36,060 nt of DNA, taken from positions 1 to 36,060 of the forward strand of contig JACZJV010000039.1 in NCBI GenBank assembly GCA_014860355.1, written 5' to 3'. Below are positions 23,823-32,383 of the stretch, piece after piece. A program made the position numbers and the translations under genes. The notes beneath the pieces are model-generated. The model was not told the DNA's origin and searched no databases. It saw only the letters and a program-made list of their open reading frames with translations. How positions within the stretch are numbered: the first letter of the stretch is position 1; every line of letters starts with the position of its first letter. Source of the stretch: Burkholderiales bacterium (GTDB lineage: Bacteria > Pseudomonadota > Gammaproteobacteria > Burkholderiales > SG8-39).

Positions 23823-24185
23823 TCAATTCTCGTCCCGCCCGATCGACGGGGCGGGATTGTCGCGAATCACGTCCATGTGGCCCAGGTCGTAGCTCTTCCC
23901 GCGCAGGTCCTGGACGCGCTCGTCGACCCAGCTATCGTCGACCGTGGCAGCACGAAAGACGAGGAAATGGATCATCAACACCAGGCCCCAGGCGATCAGC
24001 GGCCAGAAGGCCCACCACGGTGATCCGGTGTAGACATTGACCGCGCTCAGCGCGCAGTTGCCCAGGACGTAGGCGTACAAGTGCCGCCGGTATGCGCGCC
24101 CGGCGGCGGCGCGCGCGGCAGCCCCCGCCGCCTTCGCGGCTGCGGGCGCGTTCACTTCGCCGCACTCAGCGCGGTCCATGACCAT
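23823..24185 (-). CDS. Small two-helix membrane protein (2TM domain)
   Basis: 120 residues from ATG at 24183-24185 (or 118 from 24177-24179). After an Ala-rich N-terminus a basic patch (RRHLYAYVLGN) leads into two hydrophobic helices, about 50-68 and 73-92, joined by a short turn with GSPWWAFWP, as in the 2TM domain family. The C-terminus is polar. It overlaps the end of the upstream membrane-protein gene (stop at 24166-24168), so the two are translationally coupled. 2TM domains are often found in regulators, but no regulatory domain is visible. Function unknown. Confidence 0.65.
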   Translation of the reverse strand: MVMDRAECGEVNAPAAAKAAGAAARAAAGRAYRRHLYAYVLGNCALSAVNVYTGSPWWAFWPLIAWGLVLMIHFLVFRAATVDDSWVDERVQDLRGKSYDLGHMDVIRDNPAPSIGRDEN

Positions 24186-24621
24186 GCGCGAGCGCCGCAT
24201 GGGCGCGCGCGACCGCCTGCAGCCGCCAGCAATATCCGGCCCAGAGCACCATGGCCGCCAGGAGCAGCGTCTTGTCGCCGGCGCCGAGATTGGGGTGGAA
24301 ACCGAACAGCGCGAAATACAGCAGCGCAGCCAGCGGCGCGCTGGCACAGTACAGGGCCGCGCCTGCGCTGCAGCTCGCGCCCAACAGCACCGCCGCGCAG
24401 ACCTGGGTGAAAGCAAACAGCGAGACGATGCGGGTGTCCCCGTGCGGCAGGTCGGGCAACAGCGACAGGAGTGCAATCAGGGCGAACAGCACGCCGGTGA
24501 TTACCGCGTAGAACAGCATTTCGTACTCCGCCTGCCGGCGCGTCATGCGCGCGACCGGGACCAGATAGGGCGTGCGCCCCTCGTCCCAGACGTACTTGCG
24601 GTAGAACTTGTCCATGTCCAT
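24166..24621 (-). CDS. Hypothetical multi-pass membrane protein
   Basis: 151 residues from ATG at 24619-24621 (MDMDKFYRKYVWDEGRTPY). Four hydrophobic segments are visible, about 35-55, 63-85, 87-100 and 115-135. The N-terminal cytoplasmic part is polar with several charged residues. I recognise no enzymatic motif. It is coupled to the 2TM gene downstream by an overlap of up to 20 bases; the pair may form one membrane complex. The upstream extension of the frame runs into the REP-type repeat and is not coding. Confidence 0.6.
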   Translation of the reverse strand: MDMDKFYRKYVWDEGRTPYLVPVARMTRRQAEYEMLFYAVITGVLFALIALLSLLPDLPHGDTRIVSLFAFTQVCAAVLLGASCSAGAALYCASAPLAALLYFALFGFHPNLGAGDKTLLLAAMVLWAGYCWRLQAVARAHAALAHGHGPR

Positions 24622-24690
24622 GGCGCGGTTCGCGGCAGCCGGTCCTAGTGCGATGACACGCCAATTTCGAAGCGTGTCTGCCTTATAGGT

Positions 24691-24771
24691 GTGGGAGCGA
24701 GCTTGTGCCCCGAAGGAAATCCCCTTGGGGGACTCGCGAATATCAGGCTTCGCGAGCAAGCTCGCTCCCAC
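24691..24771. repeat. REP-type inverted pair (REPIN-like)
   Basis: GTGGGAGCGAGCTTG at 24691-24705 is an exact reverse complement of 24757-24771. Inside are further short dyads, CTCGCGAA with TTCGCGAG (24733-24740 and 24749-24756) and TCCCCTTGGGGGA (24720-24732). The arm is close to the known Pseudomonas REP sequence core (GTGGGAGCGGGCTTGC). It is located between the membrane-protein gene and the end of the TRAP operon, the usual intergenic setting. No RAYT transposase gene is in the window. Confidence 0.75.
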
Positions 24772-24819
24772 GCCATGTGCTTGCGCGCCACATTGTTTCG
24801 CAATTTAGGTGTCATCGTA

Positions 24820-25620
24820 CTAGTCCCCGGTCAGGATTTTCGAAGTGCGCGCCCGCAGCAGGTCGTCGGGCGCGGCAAGCGTATCAATACTGTCCTCGAG
24901 TTTGACCCGCTCCTTGCCTTCGATCTTCATGCCCGCTTCCTCCGGCCATTCCAGCGTCATCAGCGGAAAACGCCGCGCGCCGTCGCCGAACAGCACCAGC
25001 ACCACCTGCAGCCAGACCGCGATGCCGGCCAGCGCCGCAAGCACGAGGCCGAATACGAGCACGCTCTTGATGATCCAGCGGTTGGTCAGGCCCACCGTCG
25101 ATGCCGAGATTTCGCCCATGGTGTACGAATTGTACGCATAGCCGTAGGCGAACCAGATGATGGTGAGGCAGAAAGGCAGAAGAAAGAAAGTAATCCCGAT
25201 CAACTCCAGCCAGGCTTTTTTGCGCAAGGTCAGTGACTCGCGGATCAGATCCACCCGAACGTGCGTATTGTGGATGTAGCCGTAGCCTAGAACCAGCGCG
25301 AACAGCGCGGCGTGGAAATGCCATTCCAGTTCCTGCAGCATGGTCGATTCGAAAATGCGGCCGAACACCGACACCAGGAATACCTGGGCGCCATGCAGAT
25401 TGCCCTCGGCGTCCAGCCAATGAATCTTGCGCGCGAAAACATCGATGACCGTAAACGCCACCACCGGCAGGATCAGCCAGGATCCGGCGCGCCCCACCCT
25501 GTCGACGAGGATGCGCAAGCGCTCGCTCAGGCGCAATGCCCAGGGCGTCGCCGACTGCGGCGCCTCGCCCGGGTTCGTTTCCCTGCGCGCGCCCTCTGCC
25601 GTGTTTTCTGCATTCGCCAT
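24820..25620 (-). CDS. dctQ: TRAP transporter small permease (DctQ type)
   Basis: 266 residues from ATG at 25618-25620, long for DctQ (usually 160-210). Membrane helices are about 42-62, 98-118 (LEWHFHAALFALVLGYGYI), 138-160 and 183-208. The conserved DctQ pattern, E-W-H-F-H and H-V-R-V-D (about 97-101 and 123-127), is present. The N-terminal 38 residues and the C-terminal 50 are polar extensions. It pairs with DctM to take up a carboxylate using a sodium gradient. It is last in the operon, 11 bases after the large permease, giving a P-M-Q order instead of the common P-Q-M. Confidence 0.9.
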   Translation of the reverse strand: MANAENTAEGARRETNPGEAPQSATPWALRLSERLRILVDRVGRAGSWLILPVVAFTVIDVFARKIHWLDAEGNLHGAQVFLVSVFGRIFESTMLQELEWHFHAALFALVLGYGYIHNTHVRVDLIRESLTLRKKAWLELIGITFFLLPFCLTIIWFAYGYAYNSYTMGEISASTVGLTNRWIIKSVLVFGLVLAALAGIAVWLQVVLVLFGDGARRFPLMTLEWPEEAGMKIEGKERVKLEDSIDTLAAPDDLLRARTSKILTGD

Positions 25621-25631
25621 GTATCGAGTCC

Positions 25632-27125
25632 TCAGCCATTGCCCCTGATGATCCACAGCGCCACGTCCGGAAAGGCCATCACCACGATCAGCGCGGTGAG
25701 TTGCAGCAGCACGAATGGAATAATGCCCCTGTAGATGCTCTGGATCTTCACTTCCTTCGGCGCGATTCCCTTCAGGTAGAAAAGCGCGAAACCGAAGGGC
25801 GGCGTCAGGAACGAGGTCTGCAGGTTGATCGCCATCAGGATGATGAACCAGTAGGTGATCTCCGCTTTCGGCACGTGGTCGCCGAAGTCCAGCCCGGCAA
25901 CCAGCGGCGCGAATACCGGCAGCACGATCAGGGTGATCTCGATCCAGTCGAGGAAGAAGCCGAGCACGAAGGTGATCGCCATGATCAGTATCAGGAATCC
26001 CCAGTCCGACAGGGCCGCACTCTTGATCAGTTCCTCCACCAGGTCGTCGCCGCCGAGCGAGCGATAGACATAGGCAAAGCAGGTCGCGCTGATGATGATG
26101 AAGAATATCATCGCGACGGTGCGCGCTGCGGTGTGGCAGACGCCCTGCAACACCGTGAATTTGAGCCGCCCGTTGAACAGCGCGAGCAGCATGGCGCCGA
26201 AAGCGCCGACCGCACCGGCCTCGCTCGGCGTCGCCCAGCCAAACAGGATGGAGCCCTTGATCATGCCGATCAGGAACACCGGGGGAAAGAACGCACGGCC
26301 GAGCAGGCCCGCCATCTTGCCCTTGGGCACTGTCAGCATCTCGGCCGACAGCGGGGGCGCCATTTCGGGCTTGAACCACGCGATGCCGGTTACGAACAGT
26401 ATGTAGAAGAATGCCAGCGTCAGCCCGGGGACGATCGCTGCAGAGAACACGTCGCCCGCGGAGACCGACAGCAGGTCGGCCATGATGATCAGCATGATGC
26501 TGGGCGGTATCAGGATGCCGAGCGTGCCCGAGGCGGCGATCGTGCCGCAGGCGAGACCGTGGTTGTATCCCTGGCGCAGCATGGTCGGCAGCGCGAGTGC
26601 GGTCATCATCGTCACCGAAGCGCCGATGATGCCGGTCATGGCGGCCAGGATGGTGCCCATGATGGTGACCGCGAGCGCCAGCGCGCCGGGCACGCGCTTG
26701 AGCAGCACCTGCACGCAGTACAGCAGGTCGTTCGCGATTCCGCTGCGTTCCATCATCACACCCATGAAGACGAAAGCCGGAATCGCGACCAGCACCAGAT
26801 TCTCCGCCGCCTGACCCCAGATGCGCGGCATGAAATTGAAGAATTCGACGATCTTGAACACGCCGAGGAAATAGCCGATCAGGCCGAACAGCATGGCCAG
26901 GCCGCCCAGGATGAAGGCGACCGGAAATCCGGTGAACAGCAGGAACGCGAGCGTGAGGAACATGACGATAGGCAGGAACTCCCTGACGTAATCCAGCAGT
27001 TCCACGCGGGCGTCGGCGCTCAGGCCCGAGACGTAGGCGTAGCCAGCGCCCAGCACCAGCAGCAGGCCGATGATGAGGACGTAGCGATTGAGAAAGCGGC
27101 CGCCGATTCTCAGCAACAACTCCAT
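25632..27125 (-). CDS. dctM: TRAP transporter large permease (DctM type)
   Basis: 497 residues, 12-13 hydrophobic helices. Typical DctM blocks are visible: VAIPAFVFMGVMMERSGIANDL, AASGTLGILIPPSIMLII and the late TPPFGFALFYLKG. These form the ion and substrate path. It works with the small permease and the periplasmic DctP-type protein. The start at 27123-27125 gives MELLLRIGG. Between it and dctP lies a 117-base gap with a strong hairpin that should lower its translation or transcript level relative to dctP. Confidence 0.95.
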   Translation of the reverse strand: MELLLRIGGRFLNRYVLIIGLLLVLGAGYAYVSGLSADARVELLDYVREFLPIVMFLTLAFLLFTGFPVAFILGGLAMLFGLIGYFLGVFKIVEFFNFMPRIWGQAAENLVLVAIPAFVFMGVMMERSGIANDLLYCVQVLLKRVPGALALAVTIMGTILAAMTGIIGASVTMMTALALPTMLRQGYNHGLACGTIAASGTLGILIPPSIMLIIMADLLSVSAGDVFSAAIVPGLTLAFFYILFVTGIAWFKPEMAPPLSAEMLTVPKGKMAGLLGRAFFPPVFLIGMIKGSILFGWATPSEAGAVGAFGAMLLALFNGRLKFTVLQGVCHTAARTVAMIFFIIISATCFAYVYRSLGGDDLVEELIKSAALSDWGFLILIMAITFVLGFFLDWIEITLIVLPVFAPLVAGLDFGDHVPKAEITYWFIILMAINLQTSFLTPPFGFALFYLKGIAPKEVKIQSIYRGIIPFVLLQLTALIVVMAFPDVALWIIRGNG

Positions 27126-27165
27126 CTCAGCACCTTTAGGGTAAGTTCACCGACAAAGGAGGAAG

Positions 27166-27200
27166 GGACAGTGGGGCGCCTCCCTGCGCCCCGGCTGTCC
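27166..27200 (-). terminator. Intercistronic hairpin between dctP and dctM
   Basis: Arms GGACAG plus GGGGCG pair with CGCCCC plus CTGTCC across an 8-base loop, with a one- or two-base bulge. It lies 43 bases after the dctP stop and 41 before dctM. No T-run follows, so it is more likely an RNA-stabilising or attenuating stem than a full terminator. This fits the need for far more binding protein than permease. Confidence 0.65.
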
Positions 27201-27242
27201 TGGCCGATGCGGCGGCGTGCGCGATGCACGCCGGCCCGTGAT

Positions 27243-28316
27243 CTAAGGCAAATAGGTAGGCTTGAGTGCCTGCGCCTCGCCCCAGACCTTGTATTGCTTG
27301 CGGAACGCTGTATAACTTTCGGCAACCTGCTTGAAGGTTGCGTCCTTGGCCGATAGTTCGGCCAGGACCTCGTCCCAGGCCTTCTCGAAGGCAGCGAGCT
27401 GCTCGTCGGTCCAGCGCACGTTCTTGACACCGTGCTTGTTGACGTTTTCGTTCATCGCCGTCGGGTTGCGCCACTCGGTCTCGGCATAACCCCACGAGAT
27501 GGTTTCGCCCAGGGCCAGCTGCAGGATCATCTTGTTGGACTTCGACAACGCATCGTAGGCCTTCTTGTTGACCAGGAATTCGTTGACCGAAACGTACTGG
27601 TGCCAGCCCGGAAAGTAGTTGTTTTTCGCGATCTGGTAGAAGCCCAGCTTCTGGTCTATCGAGGGCATGGAGAATTCGGTGGCGTCGATCACGCCGCGCT
27701 CGAGCGCGGGATAGATATCCGCCGCCGCGAGCAGCTGCGTCGACACGCCCAGCTTCTGCATGACCTGCGCGCCCAGGCCGAAGAAGCGCATTTTCATGCC
27801 CTTCAGCGAGTCCAGCGACTTGACCGGTTCCTTGAACCAGCCTGAGGTCTCAGGGCCGATCACCAGGGCGTTGAATCCGAGCACGCCGTGCTTGGCGTAG
27901 ATTTCGTTGCGGATCTGGTCGCCGCCGCCGAAAATTTTCCATGCCAGGAATTCGCCCATGCTCGGACCGAAAGGCACCGCGGTGAAGAAAGACACTGCGG
28001 GTCCGATCTTGCCGGTGTGATAACCCGGAGTGGTCCAGCAGGCATCGACCGAGCCTTTGGAGACGGCATCGAAACACTCGAGCGCCGGAACCAGCGCGCC
28101 CGGTTCGTAGAATTTGATTTCGAATTTGCCGCCGCTCGCTTCCGAAACGTTATTCGCGAAACGCACGCCCGAGGTTCCAAGGTGGGGCAGCGTGCCACCG
28201 AAGGCGCTCTGCATTTTCCATTTGACCTTCTTCTGCGCGAACGCGCTGCCCGCACTGACAGCCATAGCGATCGCAATTCCCGCTGCCAACAGTACCTTGA
28301 GTGATGTCCTGCTCAT
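27243..28316 (-). CDS. dctP: TRAP transporter periplasmic solute-binding protein (DctP type)
   Basis: 357 residues with a clear signal peptide: MSRTSLKV, hydrophobic core to about 22 and a cleavage site at AFA before QKKVKWK (about 27-28). The mature part follows the DctP/TakP fold, with F-A-N-N-V, PSMGEF, GMKMRFFGLGAQVMQKLG (substrate arginine in the MRFFG stretch) and a late block of hinge residues. The stretch MKMRFFG and the Trp/Tyr-rich segments resemble binding proteins for 2-oxoacids and other monocarboxylates (TakP group) more than C4-dicarboxylates. The ligand is not fixed. First gene of the operon; a divergent lactonase gene lies upstream. Confidence 0.95.
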   Translation of the reverse strand: MSRTSLKVLLAAGIAIAMAVSAGSAFAQKKVKWKMQSAFGGTLPHLGTSGVRFANNVSEASGGKFEIKFYEPGALVPALECFDAVSKGSVDACWTTPGYHTGKIGPAVSFFTAVPFGPSMGEFLAWKIFGGGDQIRNEIYAKHGVLGFNALVIGPETSGWFKEPVKSLDSLKGMKMRFFGLGAQVMQKLGVSTQLLAAADIYPALERGVIDATEFSMPSIDQKLGFYQIAKNNYFPGWHQYVSVNEFLVNKKAYDALSKSNKMILQLALGETISWGYAETEWRNPTAMNENVNKHGVKNVRWTDEQLAAFEKAWDEVLAELSAKDATFKQVAESYTAFRKQYKVWGEAQALKPTYLP

Positions 28317-28681
28317 GTCTTCCTCCTTCTTGGTCTCGTTTTGATATTGTCGTATTGGACCCGGCCAGCACTCTCCCCCTGCCGGGTTCGACTGGACTAC
28401 GACAGTTATTGTCCGCGCCTCCGTTGCGAACTGGACTCATAATAAATCAGCCGCTGGCGGATTCCAACCGGAAATTGGCCGGGACTCGTGCGCTGCACTA
28501 TCCGCTGGCCGCGGCAAGGACATTGCAGCGCGGAATTGTTGCGCCGCAACCACGATTGCGGAACCCGTTTGCTCAGCGCAGTCCAGACAGGTGCGCGATC
28601 AGAATCATGGACACCCGGACGCCGCCGCGTATATATTGTCCGGGCCGGCCCCGCAGCCACGATGAATCACTTGAGTGCCTT
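28317..28681. promoter_or_regulatory. Divergent region between dctP and the SMP-30 gene
   Basis: 365 bases with no convincing gene. GTTGCGCCGCAAC at 28538-28550 is a perfect 13-bp dyad (6-bp arms, one-base centre), a possible operator. TATTGT/TATTGG stretches followed by GGACCCGG or CCGGGCCGG occur near both ends (about 28350-28364 and 28633-28648). A seven-codon ORF at 28662-28685 ends in ATGA overlapping the lactonase start, without a good ribosome-binding site. Confidence 0.5.
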
Positions 28682-29623
28682 ATGAACCTTCCCGACTGGC
28701 AATCCAGCCCGCGCTATCCGGATCCGGCGGTGGTCGCGCTGGACGAATCGTTCAACCGTTACCGGCTACCGCTCGCCAAGCTGGAGCGCCTCGCCAGCGG
28801 CTGCCGTTGGGCGGAAGGTCCGCTGTGGCTGGGTGATATGCGTTGCCTGATCTGGAGCGACGTTCCGAACAACCGCATGCTGCGCTGGGACGAGGCGAGC
28901 GGCAACGTGAGCGAATTCCGCAATCCCTCGGGCAATGCCAATGGCAACACGCGCGACCTGCAAGGCCGGCTGCTGACCTGCGAGCACGGCGGCCGGCGCA
29001 TCTCGCGCACCGAGCACGACGGCCGCGTCGTGACACTGGTGGATTCCTTCGGGGGCAAGCGCCTCAATTCGCCCAACGACCTGGTCTGCAGGTCCGACGG
29101 CTCGGTCTGGTTCACCGATCCGAGCTTCGGCATACTCGGCTGGTACGAAGGCAATAAGGCGGAGCCGGAGTTGCCGCTGAATGTCTATCGCCTGGATCCG
29201 GCCGGCCAGCTGACCGTGGTAGCCGAGGGCATCAACCAACCCAACGGCCTCGCCTTCTCGCCGGACGAATCCGTACTCTATATCGTCGAATCGCGCTCCG
29301 TGCCGCGCAGAATACTCGCCTGCAATGTAGTCGGGGGCACGCAGCTTGCCAATCGGCGCGTACTGATCGATGCCGGACCGAAAGGTACGCCGGACGGCCT
29401 GCGCGTCGACCTCGACGGCAATCTGTGGTGCGGCTGGGGCATGGGCGAAACGGGCCTGGACGGCGTTCACGTTTTTAATCCGGCTGGAAAGCTGATCGGG
29501 CGCATTGACCTGCCCGAGCGCTGTGCCAACCTGTGTTTCGGCGGCCTGCACCGCAATCGCCTGTTCATGGCGGCGAGCACCTCGATCTACGCCCTCTACG
29601 TCAACACCCAGGGCCTGCCCTAG
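28682..29623 (+). CDS. SMP-30/gluconolactonase family protein
   Basis: 313 residues, ATG at 28682, beginning MNLPDWQSSPRYPD. Six-bladed propeller family markers are seen: EGPLWLGDMRCLIWSD (metal-binding Glu near 45), RLNSPNDLVCRSDGSVWFTDPSFG (Asn and Asp of the active site), INQPNGLAFSPDES and GTPDGLRVDLDGNLWCGWG. Members hydrolyse sugar lactones with a divalent metal. It is divergent from the TRAP operon, so it may open a lactone whose acid is imported by that transporter. Length and motifs are complete. Confidence 0.93.
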   Translation: MNLPDWQSSPRYPDPAVVALDESFNRYRLPLAKLERLASGCRWAEGPLWLGDMRCLIWSDVPNNRMLRWDEASGNVSEFRNPSGNANGNTRDLQGRLLTCEHGGRRISRTEHDGRVVTLVDSFGGKRLNSPNDLVCRSDGSVWFTDPSFGILGWYEGNKAEPELPLNVYRLDPAGQLTVVAEGINQPNGLAFSPDESVLYIVESRSVPRRILACNVVGGTQLANRRVLIDAGPKGTPDGLRVDLDGNLWCGWGMGETGLDGVHVFNPAGKLIGRIDLPERCANLCFGGLHRNRLFMAASTSIYALYVNTQGLP

Positions 29624-29723
29624 CGCCAGCCGCAGGCTTTCAGTAGCCCAGGATGCCGGCGCCGCGCGGGAGCGCGCGCTCTAGGGCATGGGTTCGATGC
29701 TCGGGCGCATCGCCTGGCAGGAA

Positions 29724-30401
29724 TCAGCCCGGCAGCACCCGCCCCAGGTGCGTCTGTACCTCTTTCACCCCCGGCACGCCGCGCACCGCGACGATCAGCG
29801 CCTCGCGCTGGGGGGCGGATTCCACCGTTCCCCACAGCTGCACGTGGCCATTGTCGACCTGGACGTTGACCACGGCGCCCGCCGCCCAGTCCTCGTCGAG
29901 CAGCATCGAATCGATACGCTTACGCAGATCGTCGTCGCTGGATGCCGCTGGCGCAACACTCCGGCTCGCCAGCAGGGCCCGCAGCAGATCGCGGCGGGTC
30001 AGGATGCCGGCGAGTTTGCCGCCCTCGACGACCACCAGGCGCTTCACGCGTTTGCTCTCCATGAGCCGCACGACCTCGGCTAGCGCCGTGGCCGGCGCCA
30101 CGCAGATCGCCGGCTGCGACATGACCTCGCGCGCGGTCAAGCCGTGCGTCTTTATAAAATCGCGCGCGCTCTCGTCCTCGGACAGGAATAAGCTCAGCCA
30201 GCCGCTCGGGTGCTTGTAAGTCCCCATTTCGGGCCGGCGTATGAGATCGCCCTCGCTCACGACGCCGAGAACGCGGCGCTCGGCGTCGATCACCGGCACT
30301 CCGCTGACGCTGCGCTCCAGCATCAGCGACGCGACCTCGCGCACCGAGGTATCCTGCCCTACACTAGCCACGTCCCGCACCATGATGTCGACTACGTTCA
30401 T
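29724..30401 (-). CDS. CBS-pair protein with C-terminal BON domain
   Basis: 225 residues. Two CBS motifs lie at about 3-57 (MVRDVASVGQDTSV, SGVPVIDAERRVLGVVSEGDL) and 92-148 (VMSQPAICVAPATAL, RLVVVEGGKLAGILTRRDLLRAL), together forming a Bateman module that binds adenine nucleotides. Residues about 155-222 (LRKRIDSMLLDEDW... VQLWGTVESAPQREAL) are a BON domain, linked to membrane or surface binding. The combination is common in proteobacteria and of general stress role. It is convergent with the lactonase gene and stands alone. Confidence 0.9.
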   Translation of the reverse strand: MNVVDIMVRDVASVGQDTSVREVASLMLERSVSGVPVIDAERRVLGVVSEGDLIRRPEMGTYKHPSGWLSLFLSEDESARDFIKTHGLTAREVMSQPAICVAPATALAEVVRLMESKRVKRLVVVEGGKLAGILTRRDLLRALLASRSVAPAASSDDDLRKRIDSMLLDEDWAAGAVVNVQVDNGHVQLWGTVESAPQREALIVAVRGVPGVKEVQTHLGRVLPG

Positions 30402-30627
30402 CGCTGCCCGCCCGGAAAAACGATAGGAATTTCAATCCTACCGCATTTCGCCTTGCCGGCCACTGGCAGTGATTTGCAGTCCGTTTCCTCAGCGCAGGGC
30501 TTTACCGGAGTCGCGACAACAAGACCGGTAGCCGACTCAATACTTGAAGCCGAAAGTCAATATGGATGCATAGAAGGAATGCCATCGTCCGCATGCACAT
30601 GTCGATGGTCCGTCGTAACAGCTGGCC

Positions 30628-31113
30628 TTAGGGACGGAATTTTGGGTCGGGATTCTGCGCCCAGACATCAATATCCGATTGCCGAATAGCTTCGTCGGGT
30701 GTCAGCTCTGACGTTCTGGTCAAGTTGATGGAGGAGGTCCCAGGGCGACGATCCAGCGCAATCAGGGCTTCAAGATCGTCACCCCAGCACGTTGTTCGCG
30801 GAGAATGAAAAAGGGAACACGTCGGAGCGTCGCAATGAAAGGGAATGGTCGCTGATGGATTCAGTGCAATCAAAACGGTCCGTAGATCGCGGCAGTTGGC
30901 GCGCGCGGTTTCTACGTTGTCTGCGCAATCCAATTTGTCCAGTTCGCCAAGAGACGCACGCAGCTCGCGGCAGTAGGGGCGTACTCTATCGAGATTGGGC
31001 GTGGTCGCGTCGCAGCCAGCGTTGACATCGATTGAGCTAATTGCCGAACTGCTTAGATCAACTTCCGCCGTGTCGAGTATGGCGTCAAGTGCTCCGGTCT
31101 TGGTCACGGTCAT
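30628..31113 (-). CDS. Hypothetical protein, cysteine-containing
   Basis: 161 residues with no recognised domain. An AAGGA lies about 9 bases before the ATG at 31111-31113, which supports translation. Seven cysteines occur, spread in the middle third. It directly follows the truncated MCP gene (11 bases), in a region of lower GC content. It has no signal peptide. It could be a chance ORF in a decayed region; the ribosome-binding site is the main support. Confidence 0.4.
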   Translation of the reverse strand: MTVTKTGALDAILDTAEVDLSSSAISSIDVNAGCDATTPNLDRVRPYCRELRASLGELDKLDCADNVETARANCRDLRTVLIALNPSATIPFHCDAPTCSLFHSPRTTCWGDDLEALIALDRRPGTSSINLTRTSELTPDEAIRQSDIDVWAQNPDPKFRP

Positions 31114-31124
31114 TCATCCTTCGA

Positions 31125-31535
31125 TCAAGGGTACCCGCATGGTAGCACAGGAGTTGTGTACTGAATTTGGATCAATTCGGAAATGACGCTGCCGTAGCGC
31201 AGGACTCTGAGGTTCTTGATGTTGTTCGATTCGCGCACCTGGTCGAGGAACACCGCGCGCTCCTTCGACACGCCGGTGATCATCATACCGGTGAGGGTCG
31301 CGTTGATCATCTGGTTGGTGCTTTCGGCGAAAACCTGCGCGTCGGCTATGGCGGCGTCGCGCCGTTCCACATAGGTCAGCACCACCGTGATCGTCCAGGT
31401 GAGCGCGAGCATCGCCCCTATGGCCGACACCAGCCTCGCCCACAGGGGCATGCCCGCGAACCATCCCGAATCCGGGGATGCGACCTTCCCCGCCAGCTCA
31501 CCAACCCCCGGAGTGATTATTCTTGCTTGTTGCAC
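31125..31535 (-). pseudogene. Truncated methyl-accepting chemotaxis protein (N-terminal part only)
   Basis: 136 residues, GTG start at 31533-31535. A membrane helix (about 30-52, WARLVSAIGAMLALTWTITVVLTYV) is followed by the start of a periplasmic sensor domain, FAESTNQMINATLTGMMITGVSKERAVFLDQVRESNNIKNLRVLRYGSVISE. This matches Tll0287/DUF3365-like MCP sensors seen next to cheW in betaproteobacteria. After VISE (about 31180) the family sequence stops and 15 unrelated residues lead to a stop. The HAMP and signalling domains are missing, so it cannot signal. The break marks a rearrangement. Confidence 0.75.
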
Positions 31536-31620
31536 TTGCTGCGCTCCTGACTGGTTGCAATATGCTGTTCACCGTTCTCGGCAAGCACAGCGCCTAACAC
31601 CGCGCCTCACGGCGTCCGGA

Positions 31621-32379
31621 TCAGAACTCGTCCCATTGTTCATCTGCAGCGCCGCCCGCCGCCGCACTGGCACGCCCTTTCGCAGCCGCGGGCTTCGCCG
31701 CCTTGCCCGGCAGGCGCGCCACGTTCGGCGCGCGGTTCGGACCGCGGCGCTCATTGGGGCGCTCCTTGGGGTTCTCGTCCTTGTGGGCAGGCTCGGTACT
31801 GCGCGCCGCCTGGGCAGGCCCGCCCGCGCTCGCAAGCTTGAATACCGACACTGCGCTATCCAGGTTCTGCGCCTGCTCTTCCAGACTCTCGGCCGCCGCC
31901 GTCGCCTCCTCCACCAGCGCCGCGTTCTGCTGCGTCACTTCGTCCATCTGCGTGATCGCCTGGTTCACCTGCTCGATCCCGGCGCTCTGCTCCTGGCTCG
32001 CCGCCGTGATCTCGCTCATGATGTCGGTCACGCGTTTGACCGAGGACACGATCTCTTCCATGGTCTTGCCGGCTTCGTCCACGAGCCTGGTGCCCGCACC
32101 GACCTTGTCCACCGAATCCCCGATCAGCGCCTTGATTTCCTTCGCCGCCGCCGCAGAGCGCTGCGCGAGATTCCTCACCTCGGTCGCCACCACGGCAAAG
32201 CCCCGGCCCTGCTCGCCCGCCCGTGCGGCTTCCACTGCGGCGTTGAGCGCCAGGATATTGGTCTGGAACGCGATGCCGTCGATCACGCCGATGATGTCGA
32301 CGATCTTCTTCGACGATTCGTTGATCGAGCTCATGGTGTCCACCACCTGGCCCACCACCGTGCCGCCTTTCACCGCCAC
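31621..32379 (-). pseudogene. Methyl-accepting chemotaxis protein signalling domain remnant (N-terminus lost)
   Basis: About 252 residues, reading from VAVKGG. The highly conserved hairpin tip [42 protein letters not shown] (about 33-75, key residues only) binds CheW/CheA. A Pro/Ala/Arg-rich linker ends in EQWDEF, the WxxF-type tail that tethers CheR. The whole N-terminus, with sensor and HAMP, is missing. Upstream of the first codon the frame passes into the cheW remnant in another frame. There is no membrane segment; the fragment is left from a deletion. Confidence 0.85.
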
Positions 32380-32383
32380 GGTG

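Noticed and set aside
25536-27356. A 606-codon plus-strand ORF opposite dctM
   Set aside because: Gln/His/Arg/Asp-rich, typical of the antisense of hydrophobic membrane-protein genes; DctM is clear on the other strand.
28662-28685. Seven-codon leader ORF overlapping the lactonase start as ATGA
   Set aside because: No ribosome-binding site of its own; the overlap may be chance.
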